Shown: one piece after another, positions 9,828-20,724 of the stretch
How positions within the stretch are numbered: position 1 is the stretch's first letter
Layout of the letters: the number at the start of each line of letters is the position of its first letter
Source: Synechococcus sp. BO 8801
Lineage (GTDB): Bacteria > Cyanobacteriota > Cyanobacteriia > PCC-6307 > Cyanobiaceae
Direction of reading: 5' to 3'
NCBI RefSeq assembly: GCF_002252675.1
Contig: NZ_NQKY01000003.1
Location: 186,001 to 250,000 of the forward strand
Length of the DNA: 64,000 nt
The notes under the pieces: model-generated
The model's input: only the letters and a program-made list of their open reading frames with translations
What the model was told of the DNA's origin: nothing
The model's database searches: none
Translations under genes and position numbers: made by a program

Positions 9828-10136
9828 ATGAAGGTGTTGGATCAACTGGCCAGGACGGAACAGGTGGATTGCGGTTACCGGAACGGCTCCGACCGCATGG
9901 TCATCCTGCGCTGCATCGGGCCGGAGCATTTCTTCCTCGAACGGGTCGTCTTTCCTTTCGAACTCCTGACCTTTCAGTGTCCGGAGCGCAGCGAGGTGGA
10001 GATCTGGACACACGGCCTGGGCGGTCCGGAGCTGCTCGAATCGATCGAGGCCCGCGAACTGATCATGGAATCGGCGCCGGTGCCGGAGGCCGCCGGCGGC
10101 GGCATTGAGCTCAATCCCTGGCTCCAGGCCGGCTGA
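9828..10136 (+). CDS. DUF1830 domain-containing protein
   Basis: A 102-residue soluble protein. The DUF1830 core runs from CGYRNGSDRMVILRC through ERVVFPFELLTFQCPERSEVEIWT. The family is small, nearly restricted to cyanobacteria and of unknown function. ATG 9828 gives MKVLDQLARTEQVDC, a typical start. About 190 nt separate it from the upstream permease, so it probably has its own promoter. Confidence 0.85.
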   Translation: MKVLDQLARTEQVDCGYRNGSDRMVILRCIGPEHFFLERVVFPFELLTFQCPERSEVEIWTHGLGGPELLESIEARELIMESAPVPEAAGGGIELNPWLQAG

Positions 10137-10211
10137 GCCCTCCGCGCCGGGGGTCCCGGGCTCCCGGTTCCGGGCCCTGCGCTCTTAAGGTTGTCCGAAA
10201 GCTTCACAACC

Positions 10212-12191
10212 ATGAATCAGCGCTGGCGTGTCCTTGCCCTGTGGCTGTTGCCGGTCGCCGTGGCCCTGTTCCTGGGCTGGCAGCTGCTGAGTTCCGGGGG
10301 GCGTCTGGCCCCCGCCGACAGCGGCGGCGACACCACGGCGCCCCGCAATGCCGCGGTGGCCCGCATGAGCTACGGCCGCTTCCTTGATTACGTGGAAGCC
10401 GGACGCGTCACCGCCGTCGATATCTTTGACGGGGGCCGCACCGCAGTGATCGAGGCGGTGGATCCCGATCTCGACAACCGCGTCCAGCGCCTGCGGGTCG
10501 ATCTGCCCGGCGTGGCGCCGGAGCTGATCAACAAACTCAAGGACCAGGGCATCAGCTTCGATGTCCATCCGCCCAAGTCCACCCCTCCGGCCCTCGGCCT
10601 GCTGGGCAACCTGCTCTTCCCGCTCCTGCTGATCGGCTCGCTGATCTTCCTGGCCCGGCGCTCCTCCGGCATGCCGGGCGGCCCCGGCCAGGCGATGCAG
10701 TTCGGCAAGTCCAAGGCACGGTTCGCCATGGAGGCTGAAACCGGCGTCAAGTTCGACGACGTGGCCGGGGTGGAGGAGGCCAAGCAGGATCTGCAGGAGG
10801 TGGTCACCTTCCTCAAGACCCCCGAGCGATTCACCTCGGTGGGGGCCAAGATTCCCCGCGGCGTGCTGCTGGTGGGCCCCCCCGGCACCGGCAAGACCCT
10901 GCTGGCCAAGGCCATCGCCGGTGAAGCCGGTGTGCCGTTCTTCTCCCTCTCCGGTTCGGAGTTCGTGGAGATGTTCGTCGGTGTCGGCGCCAGCCGGGTC
11001 CGCGACCTGTTCAAGCGGGCCAAGGAGAACAGCCCCTGCCTGATCTTCATCGACGAGATCGACGCCGTCGGCCGTCAGCGCGGCGCCGGCATCGGCGGCG
11101 GCAACGACGAGCGGGAGCAGACCCTCAACCAGCTGCTCACCGAGATGGATGGCTTCGAGGGCAACAGCGGCATCATCATCATCGCTGCCACCAACCGCCC
11201 CGACGTCCTTGACTCGGCCCTGATGCGCCCCGGCCGCTTCGACCGCCAGGTGCAGGTCGACGCCCCCGACATCAAGGGACGGCTCTCGATCCTCAAGGTC
11301 CACAGCCGCAACAAGAAACTGGCCGACGACGTCTCCCTGGAGATGATCGCCCGCCGTACCCCCGGTTTCACTGGTGCCGACCTGGCCAACCTGCTTAATG
11401 AGGCGGCGATTCTCACCGCCCGCCGGCGCAAGGAGGCCACCGGCCTGGCCGAGATCGACGACGCCGTCGACCGGATCATCGCCGGCATGGAGGGCAAACC
11501 CCTCACCGATGGCCGCAGCAAGCGCCTGATCGCCTACCACGAAGTGGGCCATGCCCTGGTGGGCACTCTTGTTAAGCAGCACGACCCGGTGCAGAAGGTC
11601 ACCCTGATCCCCCGGGGTCAGGCCCAGGGCCTCACCTGGTTCGCCCCCGACGAGGAGCAGATGCTCGTCAGCCGTGCGCAGCTGCGGGCCCGGATCATGG
11701 GCGCCCTGGGGGGCCGGGCCGCCGAGGACGTTGTCTTTGGCCACGCCGAGGTGACCACCGGTGCCGGCGGCGACATCCAGCAGGTCGCCTCCATGGCCCG
11801 CCAGATGGTGACCCGCTTCGGCATGAGCGACCTGGGTCCGATGTCACTGGAGGCCGGCAATCAGGAGGTGTTCCTGGGCCGCGACCTGATGACCCGCAGC
11901 GATGTCTCCGATGCCATCGCCCACAAGATCGACGAGGCCGTCCGGCAGATCGTCCAGAGCTGCTACACCGACACCGTCAAGCTGGTGGCCGACCACCGTG
12001 CCTGCATGGACCGGCTGGTGGAACTGCTGATCGAGAAGGAGAGCCTGGATGGCGATGAGTTCCGCCTGATCGTCTCCGAGTTCGCCTCGATTCCTGACAA
12101 GGATCGTTTCTCTCCCCTGCTCACGGCCGCCGACCTGGCTGCTGCCTCGCATGAGGGTGCCATCGTCGCCGAGACCAGCGAGGCCACCTGA
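10212..12191 (+). CDS. ftsH: ATP-dependent zinc metalloprotease FtsH
   Basis: A 659-residue membrane AAA+ protease. Two TM segments ([19 protein letters not shown] near the N-terminus and [19 protein letters not shown] at about 125) flank a lumenal or periplasmic domain. The AAA module has Walker A GPPGTGKT (about 221), Walker B LIFIDEID and the second region of homology [20 protein letters not shown]. The zinc site is HEVGH (about 442). FtsH degrades damaged membrane proteins, including photosystem II D1. ATG 10212 is used rather than TTG 10191. Convergent with clpP, with a shared terminator hairpin between them. Confidence 0.97.
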   Translation: MNQRWRVLALWLLPVAVALFLGWQLLSSGGRLAPADSGGDTTAPRNAAVARMSYGRFLDYVEAGRVTAVDIFDGGRTAVIEAVDPDLDNRVQRLRVDLPGVAPELINKLKDQGISFDVHPPKSTPPALGLLGNLLFPLLLIGSLIFLARRSSGMPGGPGQAMQFGKSKARFAMEAETGVKFDDVAGVEEAKQDLQEVVTFLKTPERFTSVGAKIPRGVLLVGPPGTGKTLLAKAIAGEAGVPFFSLSGSEFVEMFVGVGASRVRDLFKRAKENSPCLIFIDEIDAVGRQRGAGIGGGNDEREQTLNQLLTEMDGFEGNSGIIIIAATNRPDVLDSALMRPGRFDRQVQVDAPDIKGRLSILKVHSRNKKLADDVSLEMIARRTPGFTGADLANLLNEAAILTARRRKEATGLAEIDDAVDRIIAGMEGKPLTDGRSKRLIAYHEVGHALVGTLVKQHDPVQKVTLIPRGQAQGLTWFAPDEEQMLVSRAQLRARIMGALGGRAAEDVVFGHAEVTTGAGGDIQQVASMARQMVTRFGMSDLGPMSLEAGNQEVFLGRDLMTRSDVSDAIAHKIDEAVRQIVQSCYTDTVKLVADHRACMDRLVELLIEKESLDGDEFRLIVSEFASIPDKDRFSPLLTAADLAAASHEGAIVAETSEAT

Positions 12192-12210
12192 GGGCCGGCC
12201 CTTGGCCATG

Positions 12211-12243
12211 AAAAAAGGCCTGCTCCGGCAGGCCCTTTTTTTG
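12211..12243. terminator. Bidirectional rho-independent terminator between ftsH and clpP
   Basis: An A-run, stem GGCCTGC (12217-12223), loop TCCG, stem GCAGGCC (12228-12234) and then C plus a T-run. The A/T flanks make it work on both strands, and it sits between two convergent genes. Confidence 0.9.
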
Positions 12244-12257
12244 TCTTTGCTTTCGGC

Positions 12258-12848
12258 TCAGACGGGGCGAACGGGCCGCTTCTCGATCACTTTGTCGATC
12301 AGGCCGTAGGCCATCGCTTCGGCCGGGGACATGAAGAAGTCCCGGTCGGTGTCGATCTGGATCCGCTCGAGATCCTGACCGGTGCGGCCGGCCAGTTCCC
12401 GGTTGAGCTTGTCCTTGAGATAGAGGATCTCATCGGCCTGGATGCGGATGTCACTGGCCTGGCCCCGGGCGCCGCCGAGGGGCTGGTGGATCATGATCCG
12501 GGAGTGGCTCAGGCTGCTGCGCTTGCCCTTGGCGCCGGCGCAGAGCAGGAAGGCACCCATGCTGGCCGCCAGGCCGACACAGACGGTCTGGACGTCAGGT
12601 TTGATGTGCTGCATCGTGTCAAAGATGCCGAGGCCGTCGTAAACCGAACCGCCCGGGGAATTGACATAGAGGAAGATATCCTTCTCAGGATCTTCGGCCT
12701 CCAGAAACAGCAGCTGGGCCACCACGCGGTTGGCGGACTCCGCCGTCACCGGTTCGCCGAGGAAGATGATCCTCTCGCGCAGCAGGCGTGAATAGATGTC
12801 GAAGGCTCTTTCACCGCGACCCGACTCCTCGATGACGATCGGGATCAT
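12258..12848 (-). CDS. clpP: ATP-dependent Clp protease proteolytic subunit
   Basis: A 196-residue serine peptidase of family S14. The catalytic triad is visible: Ser about 96 in GLAASMGAF, His about 121 in [10 protein letters not shown] and Asp about 166 in [10 protein letters not shown]. It is therefore an active ClpP and not the inactive ClpR paralogue. Cyanobacteria carry several clpP genes; I cannot assign which paralogue this is. Neighbouring ftsH, thf1 and clpS make a proteolysis-rich region. The start ATG 12848 is close to the length of homologues. Confidence 0.95.
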   Translation of the reverse strand: MIPIVIEESGRGERAFDIYSRLLRERIIFLGEPVTAESANRVVAQLLFLEAEDPEKDIFLYVNSPGGSVYDGLGIFDTMQHIKPDVQTVCVGLAASMGAFLLCAGAKGKRSSLSHSRIMIHQPLGGARGQASDIRIQADEILYLKDKLNRELAGRTGQDLERIQIDTDRDFFMSPAEAMAYGLIDKVIEKRPVRPV

Positions 12849-12943
12849 GGGCTCCAGACAGGCGATTGAAACGATCCTACCCAGCCGCCGATCGGGTCGA
12901 GTGCCTGCAGCGCTAAGGTCGCAGCAACGAAGAATCCAACCGC

Positions 12944-13639
12944 GTGAGCGCTGCTCTCACCGTCGCCGACAGCAAACGCGCCTTCCATGGCGCCTTCCCC
13001 CATGTCATCGGTCCCCTCTACCGGCGCATGGTCGACGAATTGCTGGTGGAGCTCCACCTGCTGAGCCGTCAGAAGGGTTTCCAAGCTGATCCCCTGTTCG
13101 CCGTCGGGGTCGTGCAGGTTTTCGATGGCTTTGCCCGGGGATACCGCCCCGAGGCCCAGAAGGGCCCCCTCTTCGAGGCCCTGTGCGCCTCCTCCGGCTT
13201 CGACGGGCCCGACCTGCGTCGCCAGTGCAACGACGCCCTGGCCGCCATGGGGCGCCACAGCCAGGCCGAGGTGCGCCAGTGGATCGAGGCACAGGGGGAG
13301 GGGGCTCCGCCGCCGGTGGCCACCGCCCTGGCCGGCATCCGCCGGCCCGACTTCCACTATTCCCGCCTGATGGCCGTCGGCCTGCTGGCCCTGCTGGAGC
13401 AGGCCCTGGCCGACGACGCCATGGAGCCCCAGGCCCTGCGCCAGCTGGCCCACGAGATCGGCGCGTCGATGGGCCTGCTGCGCGACCGGCTCGACAAGGA
13501 CCTGGCCCTTTACGCCAGCAACCTGGAGAAGATGTCCATGGCCGTTGAGCTCATGGAGGAGACCGTGGCCGCCGAGCGGCGGCGGCGAGAGCGTCAGGCC
13601 GTCAGCGGCTCACCTGAAGGCGTCCCTTCAGCCAGCTGA
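12944..13639 (+). CDS. thf1: Photosystem II assembly/repair protein Psb29 (Thf1)
   Basis: 231 residues, largely alpha-helical, beginning [35 protein letters not shown] (excerpt), with [10 protein letters not shown] and a C-terminal basic/Glu-rich coiled coil. These match Psb29/Thf1, which in cyanobacteria and plastids supports PSII biogenesis and stabilises thylakoid FtsH complexes. The start is GTG 12944, the only good initiator upstream of the conserved block. Its position beside ftsH and clpP fits that role. The 3' end overlaps the convergent membrane-protein gene by 38 nt. Confidence 0.93.
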   Translation: MSAALTVADSKRAFHGAFPHVIGPLYRRMVDELLVELHLLSRQKGFQADPLFAVGVVQVFDGFARGYRPEAQKGPLFEALCASSGFDGPDLRRQCNDALAAMGRHSQAEVRQWIEAQGEGAPPPVATALAGIRRPDFHYSRLMAVGLLALLEQALADDAMEPQALRQLAHEIGASMGLLRDRLDKDLALYASNLEKMSMAVELMEETVAAERRRRERQAVSGSPEGVPSAS

Positions 13640-14981
13640 GCCCAGCGCCGCCGCTGGCGGATTCACCGGGAACGGCCTCCATCCACAGCTGGTCGGCACG
13701 CCGGACCAGCTCCGGCATCGGCTCGGGCAGCAGGCCCAGCTGGTCGAGGCCCCGGGGCCGGACGCGCAACCAGAGCTCGCCGCTGGCGGGGGCACTCGTC
13801 CCCGCGATCGCCATGGGCTGCCACCGGCCTGGCACCGGACCGAGGAACAGGAGCAGCTGGGGCGAAGGCCCGCTCTCGCCGATCCAGCGCCATCCCCCCA
13901 GCACCACGCCGTCCTGCCGGCTCCAGGTGGCGGCCTGCGCCTGGGAGGTCGTGGTGCTGCCGGGGCCATCCTCCAGCCCCTGGGCCTGCAGGGCCTTGGC
14001 CAGGCCCAGCAGCAGCTGACGCCAGCCCTGGCGATCGGGCCCCACCGCCACCTGGAGCTCGAGTGAGGCCTGGAAGGGACCGGTGGCCTGGGGCTGGAGC
14101 CGCAGGCGGAACGGGGAACGCCGCAGCAGGGCCAGACCCTTGGTGTCGATGCCGTAGCGGGCCGCCAGGGGATCGCGGATCAGCTGGCGGGCCAGCAGCC
14201 CGCGGAACAGCTGCTCAAGGGAGGAGCCCTGGAGTTCCAGAAGCTGATCAGCCGGCAGGGGCGGCCTGGATGGGGCCGGCAGATCCGGGGATCTCAGGCT
14301 GCCGGCCGGGCCGACGGCGGCGGGCCTGTCGGAGGCTTCGCCGCGCCAGCGCACCTCGGAGGACTGCAGCGACAGGGACAGACAGCCCTCCTGGTAGGCC
14401 TCCAGCAGGGGGGCGAGGGGACCCACAAGCGCCCCGAGGCCGGACGCGTTCCAGAACACCCCCTGGCCGGTCTCCAGCCGGGGGAGGCAGGCGCTGAACA
14501 ACCCGCGGCCGGCCCGCTGGTCCGGTCGCAGCTGGTCCTGCAGGAGGCGCCGGGAGAGGGGATCGGGTGCCACCACCAGCAGGTTGCCCACCCGCAGGGC
14601 ATCGGCAGGCAGGGGCCGACCGGCTCCGGCTCCGGCGTTTTCCTGCACCACCAGGTACGCACCGCCATCGGTGTGGGGTCCCCAGAACTGCCACCAGGTG
14701 CGGCGCTGCTCGCGCCACAGGCGGGTAGCCGTGGCCTCGCCGAGGCGTTCGCTCCACAGGGCCGGGACCGGCCGCTCGGGACTGGCGGGGAAGCTCTGCA
14801 GCAGGCTGCTCACCGCCATCAGCTGCTCGAGCCCCTGGGCCCGGGGCCGGGGCCAGCGCCACAGGGCCAGGCCCGGCAGGAGCAGCAGGAGCAGCAGCGT
14901 GACCGTGGTGAGCGGCAGGGGCGGCAGCGGAAGCCTGCGGGGCAGACGCGGCAGGGCCAGAGCCGCCGTGGGCGATCCCAT
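13602..14981 (-). CDS. Membrane-anchored conserved hypothetical protein
   Basis: 459 residues. A single strongly hydrophobic N-terminal anchor (LTTVTLLLLLLLPGLALW) is followed by a long Leu/Gly/Arg-rich extracytoplasmic region with LFSACLPRLETGQGVFWNASGLGALVGPL and ELWLRVRPRGLDQLGLLPEPMPELVRR (excerpts). I cannot assign a characterised function; the general shape resembles DUF3352-type exported proteins, with low certainty. It overlaps the small membrane-protein gene by one base (TGATG), so it is the third gene of a petN operon. Its 3' end overlaps thf1 tail to tail. Confidence 0.65.
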   Translation of the reverse strand: MGSPTAALALPRLPRRLPLPPLPLTTVTLLLLLLLPGLALWRWPRPRAQGLEQLMAVSSLLQSFPASPERPVPALWSERLGEATATRLWREQRRTWWQFWGPHTDGGAYLVVQENAGAGAGRPLPADALRVGNLLVVAPDPLSRRLLQDQLRPDQRAGRGLFSACLPRLETGQGVFWNASGLGALVGPLAPLLEAYQEGCLSLSLQSSEVRWRGEASDRPAAVGPAGSLRSPDLPAPSRPPLPADQLLELQGSSLEQLFRGLLARQLIRDPLAARYGIDTKGLALLRRSPFRLRLQPQATGPFQASLELQVAVGPDRQGWRQLLLGLAKALQAQGLEDGPGSTTTSQAQAATWSRQDGVVLGGWRWIGESGPSPQLLLFLGPVPGRWQPMAIAGTSAPASGELWLRVRPRGLDQLGLLPEPMPELVRRADQLWMEAVPGESASGGAGLSWLKGRLQVSR

Positions 14982-15145
14982 CAGCGGTTGCGGCCCTCAC
15001 TGGAGCGGCGCCGACGCTTGTCCCGCCATTCGACGGTGGAGAGATAGATCACGCCCACGCTCACGAAGAGCAGCAGGGCGGAGGCGAGGCCCGCCAGCAG
15101 GGTGGTGGTGGGGAAGGCCAGATCAGAAACCGATGCTGTTGTCAC
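14981..15145 (-). CDS. Small single-pass membrane protein downstream of petN
   Basis: 54 residues from a GTG start: an N-terminal hydrophilic stretch, one TM helix ([20 protein letters not shown]) and a very basic cytoplasmic tail (WRDKRRRR). Size and layout resemble one-helix accessory subunits of photosynthetic or NDH-1 complexes, but I do not recognise the family. The start overlaps the last 23 nt of petN, and the stop overlaps the next gene start by one base, so the three genes look co-translated. No ATG exists in frame; GTG 15145 is the best initiator. Confidence 0.55.
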   Translation of the reverse strand: MTTASVSDLAFPTTTLLAGLASALLLFVSVGVIYLSTVEWRDKRRRRSSEGRNR

Positions 15146-15224
15146 CGTTGCGGCCCCACACGACCATGGCGATCGAGAAGCTGAAGATGGCCGCCAGGGC
15201 GGACCAACCAAGGGTGATCAACAT
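15123..15224 (-). CDS. petN: Cytochrome b6f complex subunit PetN
   Basis: A 33-residue one-helix protein starting [14 protein letters not shown] and ending in the conserved [13 protein letters not shown]. The WGRNG tail is the PetN signature. PetN is a small peripheral subunit needed for stability of the cytochrome b6f complex in the thylakoid. It is the first gene of a minus-strand operon and is divergent from clpS, with only 63 nt between the two start codons. Confidence 0.93.
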   Translation of the reverse strand: MLITLGWSALAAIFSFSIAMVVWGRNGDNSIGF

Positions 15225-15287
15225 CGGGACCGGTTCAAGACTGCGCGCATGTTACCTACGCTGGTGACCGGCAGCCTCTGTGGGCCC

Positions 15288-15581
15288 ATGGTCGTCGCTC
15301 CCTCGAGAAGTACCGCCCCGATCGCCCAGCGCCGGTCTGAGGGCTACCCCAGCGTCAACGTGATCGTGCTCGACGACGACGTCAACACCTTCCAGCACGT
15401 GGTGGCGGTGCTCGTGCGCCACCTGCCCGGCATGCAGCCCGACCGGGCCTGGGAGCTGGCCCACCGGATCGATGGCGAGGGTTCGGCGGTGGTCTGGAGC
15501 GGACCGCTTGAGCAGGGGGAGCTTTACCACCAGCTGCTCTCCGCCGAAGGGCTGACGATGGCGCCCCTGGGCCACGGCTGA
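15288..15581 (+). CDS. clpS: ATP-dependent Clp protease adaptor ClpS
   Basis: A 97-residue N-end-rule adaptor. It has the conserved VIVLDDDVNTFQHVVAVLVRHLPGM block (shown in part), with the Asp-Asp-Asp/Asn residues that bind N-degron alpha-amino groups, and later the helix with GLTMAPLGHG. It delivers N-degron substrates to ClpC/ClpP. ATG 15288 excludes an upstream antisense extension over petN. Downstream DUF2103 starts 9 nt after its stop, suggesting co-transcription. Confidence 0.92.
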   Translation: MVVAPSRSTAPIAQRRSEGYPSVNVIVLDDDVNTFQHVVAVLVRHLPGMQPDRAWELAHRIDGEGSAVVWSGPLEQGELYHQLLSAEGLTMAPLGHG

Positions 15582-15590
15582 GCGGCACCC

Positions 15591-15866
15591 ATGGCCCGGC
15601 TGGTGATCACCCACAGCACCTACGTGGAGGGCCTGATCCCCCTGCTGCGAAGGCTGGCGACCCTGAAGGAGATCGACACGATCACCCCGGCGGTGATCAC
15701 CCGGGTCAGGGGCCGCAGCGTCGGCCTGCGGCTGCGGGTGTCGACCCCGATCACCGGAGGCCACAAGCTGCTGGCCCGCCGGGGCAGCACGGCCCAGGAG
15801 GTGTTCGTCGTCACCCGGCTGAGCCGGGATCAGCTGCAGGAGGAGCTGGATCGGTTGACGAACTGA
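15591..15866 (+). CDS. DUF2103 protein
   Basis: 91 residues: MARLVITHSTYVEGLIPLLRRLA..ITPAVITRVRG..GGHKLLARRGSTAQEVFVVT. This matches DUF2103, a family annotated as putative metal-binding in cyanobacteria and archaea, with no proven function. It follows clpS by 9 nt. Its 3' end overlaps the convergent 159-residue gene by 56 nt. Confidence 0.8.
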   Translation: MARLVITHSTYVEGLIPLLRRLATLKEIDTITPAVITRVRGRSVGLRLRVSTPITGGHKLLARRGSTAQEVFVVTRLSRDQLQEELDRLTN

Positions 15867-16290
15867 GCAGGCTGGTGGGGGCCACCCGTTCGTAGACGGC
15901 CGGGGTGCCGAAGCGGCCGTAGGCGCCGCTGTCGCGGAACCAGTTCGCCCCTTCCACCACCTGGAGATCGCTGGGGTGCAGTCCCCAGCGCTGCTCGAGG
16001 TAGGCCGATGCAGCGGCCGCATCGAAGCGGGGCTGGCCCCAGGCCACGATCGCCAGGGCCAGGGCGCGGATCCGCAGGGCGCCGGCGGGACTTTCCTGGA
16101 TCTCCTCCTCCAGCAGGAAGGTGCGGAAATCGCCCCCGGACTCGCCTTCCAGGGGGTATTTCTGCAGGTACAGCGCCCGGGCTCTGGGAAACACCGGACC
16201 CGGGGCGCGGGCGAGCAGGCGCTCGAAGGCCTGCAGGAAGCTCGAGGGCTCGCTGTTCACGGCGGCAGGGGGGGGGCGTCTCCCCAGCAT
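15811..16290 (-). CDS. Conserved hypothetical protein
   Basis: 159 residues, no TM segment or signal peptide seen. The central part (LARAPGPVFPRARALYLQKYPL..FRTFLLEEEIQESP) reads like a real soluble helical protein, and the Ser/Pro/Ala-rich C-terminus lies over the 3' end of the DUF2103 gene. I do not recognise a family. Confidence is reduced because 56 nt at its end are shared with the opposite-strand gene, and high GC makes chance frames common. Confidence 0.55.
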   Translation of the reverse strand: MLGRRPPPAAVNSEPSSFLQAFERLLARAPGPVFPRARALYLQKYPLEGESGGDFRTFLLEEEIQESPAGALRIRALALAIVAWGQPRFDAAAASAYLEQRWGLHPSDLQVVEGANWFRDSGAYGRFGTPAVYERVAPTSLLSSSTDPAPPAADPGSAG

Positions 16291-16339
16291 GCCGGGCCGG
16301 GTGTGATCGGGATGGGCTGAAAAGGGTGGACCGCCGTGC

Positions 16340-16500
16340 CGTCTTGCCCCAGTGTTCGACCTGGATGAACCAGAAGGGGAGTCAGGGGCGGGGCTTCGTT
16401 TCCGGCAATGAAGCCGGTCTACGTTGCCGTCGCTGAAGACTCCCCATGTCGAAAGGGAGTCAGATCAGAAAACTGTGAAAGGCAGTCACCAACACAGCAG
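16340..16500 (+). ncRNA. Candidate structured RNA beside purK (possible 6S RNA; strand uncertain)
   Basis: Between the 159-residue gene and purK lie about 220 nt with no convincing gene. They contain nested inverted repeats: TTCGAC (16355-16360) with GTCGAA (16448-16453), GGGGAGTC (16376-16383) with GACTCCCC (16438-16445), and GGCTTC (16392-16397) with GAAGCC (16410-16415). Together they form a rod with an asymmetric internal bubble (15 nt against 2 nt). From memory, the cyanobacterial 6S RNA gene (ssaA) lies near purK, and its length of about 185 nt would fit. No T-rich terminator is visible on either strand. The boundaries and strand are estimates. Confidence 0.4.
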
Positions 16501-16512
16501 TCCGATCACATT

Positions 16513-17835
16513 CTAGGCGGGTTGGGGCGGGAGCGGCCAGATGGCCCGCACCTCGGCCAGCAGGCGCTGCCGCTGCAGCTCCCGCTCCTCCGCGGTGCTG
16601 CCATCCAGGAGCAGGGTCAGATGGCCCAGCTTGCGGCCCACCCCACCGCCCCGCTTGCCGTACCAGTGCAGATGGGCGCCCGGAAGCGCCTCCAGCGCCC
16701 GCCGGCGCACGAGCTGCTCGTCATCGCCCGTCTCCGGCGCCAGCAGGTTGACCATCAGCGCCCCGGGCACGACGGCATCGGTGGAACCCATCGGCAGCCC
16801 GGCGACGATCCGCACCTGCTGGGCGAACTGGCTGGTGCGGCAGGCCTCGATCGTCAGATGGCCGGAGTTGTGGGTGCGGGGGGCCAGCTCGTTGACCTGC
16901 AGCCCCGAGCGCCCGTAGAAGAACTCGATCGACAGCACCCCCACGTAGTCGAGGGCGGTGAGCAGGGAAGCGGCCACATTGCGGGCGAACACCTCGACCC
17001 GATGGTCCACCGGTGCCGGGAACAGCACCCAGTCGCAGACACGGCTGTGCTGGTGGGTCTGCACCAGGGGGTAGCAGGCCACCTGCCCCTGCCGGTCACG
17101 GCAGGCCACGAGTGCCAGTTCCTGCTCGAAGCCCACCAGTTCCTCAAGGATCCAGTCGTCCGGCTCGACGCGCTCGAGCAGCTCCTCGAGGGCCCCCAGG
17201 TCGGCCACCGGAACCGTGCCCCGGCCGTCGTAGCCCCCCCGGCTGGCCTTGGCCATCAGGGGAAAGGCGAAGCCTTCAGGGAGACGCGGCAGGGCCGGCG
17301 CCTGCAAGGGACGCGGGGGAGCCACCAGCGGCAGCCCATCCGCGTCGCGAGCCTGGGTGAGGGGCGGCTCCGGCTGGAGCACATCGGCCAGGGGGCACCA
17401 GCGGGGGGCGGGCAGATGCAGGTCGCCAAGCAGCCGCCGCTGGCCCGCCTTGCTGACCAGGGGCTGGAGGGCGTCGAGACCCGGCAGGAACTGCAGGGCG
17501 GGCCCCTCGAGGGCCCGCAGGTCCTCGAGCGGGATCCACTCGTTCTCGAAACTTATGGCGCCGCAGCGGCCGGCCAGCTCCTGGGTGGCGTTCACGTCTT
17601 CGACCGGCGCCAGCACCACGCTGGCGGCGGCGCGGGTGGCCGGATCCTCGGCGCCGGGCGTCTGCACGTGAAGGGCGACACCGAGATCCCGGGCGGCCTC
17701 GGCCAGCATCCAGGCCAGCTGGCCGCCGCCGACGATGCCGATGGCATCCAGCGGTGCCGGCGTGGTCTGGGAAAGGGGGTCCGCGATGATCTGCACCCTG
17801 GGGTTGGTGGCTCGAAGCGGAAACCAGCCTGCCAC
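16513..17835 (-). CDS. purK: 5-(carboxyamino)imidazole ribonucleotide synthase
   Basis: A 440-residue ATP-grasp enzyme of purine synthesis (AIR + bicarbonate + ATP to N5-CAIR). N-terminal domain GIVGGGQLAWMLAEAARDLG (about 33-52), a central ATP-grasp region with KASRGGYDGRGTVPV, then VNELAPRTHNSGHLTIEAC, the family signature. The N-terminus is about 30 residues longer than many homologues, so the true start may be downstream of 17835. It is separated from the ABC permease gene by about 50 nt on the same strand. Confidence 0.95.
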   Translation of the reverse strand: MAGWFPLRATNPRVQIIADPLSQTTPAPLDAIGIVGGGQLAWMLAEAARDLGVALHVQTPGAEDPATRAAASVVLAPVEDVNATQELAGRCGAISFENEWIPLEDLRALEGPALQFLPGLDALQPLVSKAGQRRLLGDLHLPAPRWCPLADVLQPEPPLTQARDADGLPLVAPPRPLQAPALPRLPEGFAFPLMAKASRGGYDGRGTVPVADLGALEELLERVEPDDWILEELVGFEQELALVACRDRQGQVACYPLVQTHQHSRVCDWVLFPAPVDHRVEVFARNVAASLLTALDYVGVLSIEFFYGRSGLQVNELAPRTHNSGHLTIEACRTSQFAQQVRIVAGLPMGSTDAVVPGALMVNLLAPETGDDEQLVRRRALEALPGAHLHWYGKRGGGVGRKLGHLTLLLDGSTAEERELQRQRLLAEVRAIWPLPPQPA

Positions 17836-17888
17836 TACAGCGTCGATGCCTTCTCGCCTGGGGTCCCAGGCGGGAGCTCAGCGGGGGA

Positions 17889-18785
17889 TCACTGGAGCGG
17901 GTTCTCGGCGGCGAAGGCGTAACGGAGCAGGCTGAGCAGGAGCACGATCAGGAAAAGGGCCAGCCCGACGGTGCAGGCGTAGCTGATCTCCAGCTCGGAA
18001 AAGGCCTGGTCGTACACGTAATAGACGATCGTGCGGGTGCTGTCGGCCGGCCCCCCCTGGGTCATCAGGTAGACCTCCTCGAACACCTTGGTGGCCCCGA
18101 TCGCCGAGATCACCGCCACCAGGGTGATGTAGGGCCTCAGCAGGGGCAGGGTGATGTCCAGATGGCGGCGCCAGCCCTCGCTGCCATCCAATGCCGCCGC
18201 CTCGTAGAGATCGGCGGAGATCCCCTGCAGGCCGGCCACGAAGATGACCATGTAATAGCCGAGGCCCTTCCAGAGGGTCACGAGCATCACCGAGGGCAGG
18301 GCCAGGCCGGTGGAGGTGAGGAAGCCGATCGGTGAGAAGCGATCCCCCAGCAGGGCACCGAGCCAGCCGTTGACCAGGCCGTTCTCGGCGTAGAGCCAGC
18401 GGAAGGCGATCGCCGCCACCACCAGCGACACCAGCACCGGGGTATAGAAGGCGCCACGGAACCAGTGGATGCCCGGCAGCTGTCGGTTGACCAGCACCGC
18501 CAGGGCCAGGGATCCGAGCACGATCGGCGGCACCACCCCCACCAGATAGAGAAAGGTGGTGCCCGTGACCCGCAGCAGCATCGGGTCGGCCAGCAGGCGG
18601 CGGAAGTTGGCCAGGCCCACGAAGGTGAGCGGCTCGCCCACATCCAGCCCGGTCCGGGTGAAGCTGATCACCAGGGCCATGGCCGCCGGGATCAGCACCG
18701 ACACGGCGAGCAGCACCAGGGCGGGGGTCAGGAACGCCCAGGCGGAGCGGGTGGCAGCCGGTGCGGCGGGGGTGGGTGGGGCCAT
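17889..18785 (-). CDS. Sugar-type ABC transporter permease (MalF/UgpA family)
   Basis: 298 residues with six predicted TM segments, beginning SAWAFLTPALVLLAVSVLIPAAMALVISF (excerpt). It has the EAA loop DLYEAAALDGSEGWRRHLDITLP (excerpt), which contacts the ATPase. This is the pattern of carbohydrate importers of the MalF/UgpA/LacF kind. In cyanobacteria, relatives import compatible solutes such as glucosylglycerol or sucrose; the substrate here cannot be read from sequence. ATG 18785 leaves 82 nt to the divergent recQ start. No binding protein, second permease or ATPase is adjacent. Confidence 0.88.
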   Translation of the reverse strand: MAPPTPAAPAATRSAWAFLTPALVLLAVSVLIPAAMALVISFTRTGLDVGEPLTFVGLANFRRLLADPMLLRVTGTTFLYLVGVVPPIVLGSLALAVLVNRQLPGIHWFRGAFYTPVLVSLVVAAIAFRWLYAENGLVNGWLGALLGDRFSPIGFLTSTGLALPSVMLVTLWKGLGYYMVIFVAGLQGISADLYEAAALDGSEGWRRHLDITLPLLRPYITLVAVISAIGATKVFEEVYLMTQGGPADSTRTIVYYVYDQAFSELEISYACTVGLALFLIVLLLSLLRYAFAAENPLQ

Positions 18786-18867
18786 GGGTGCATCCTGCCG
18801 GAGCCGGGGCGATGCACAATCGGAACCGAGGCAGGAGCCCCCTTGGTGCCGCCCCACCCCTTTCCCC

Positions 18868-20697
<1,830 letters not shown>

Positions 20698-20724
20698 CCT
20701 CGGGCCACCCTCGCCCCTTCCTCC

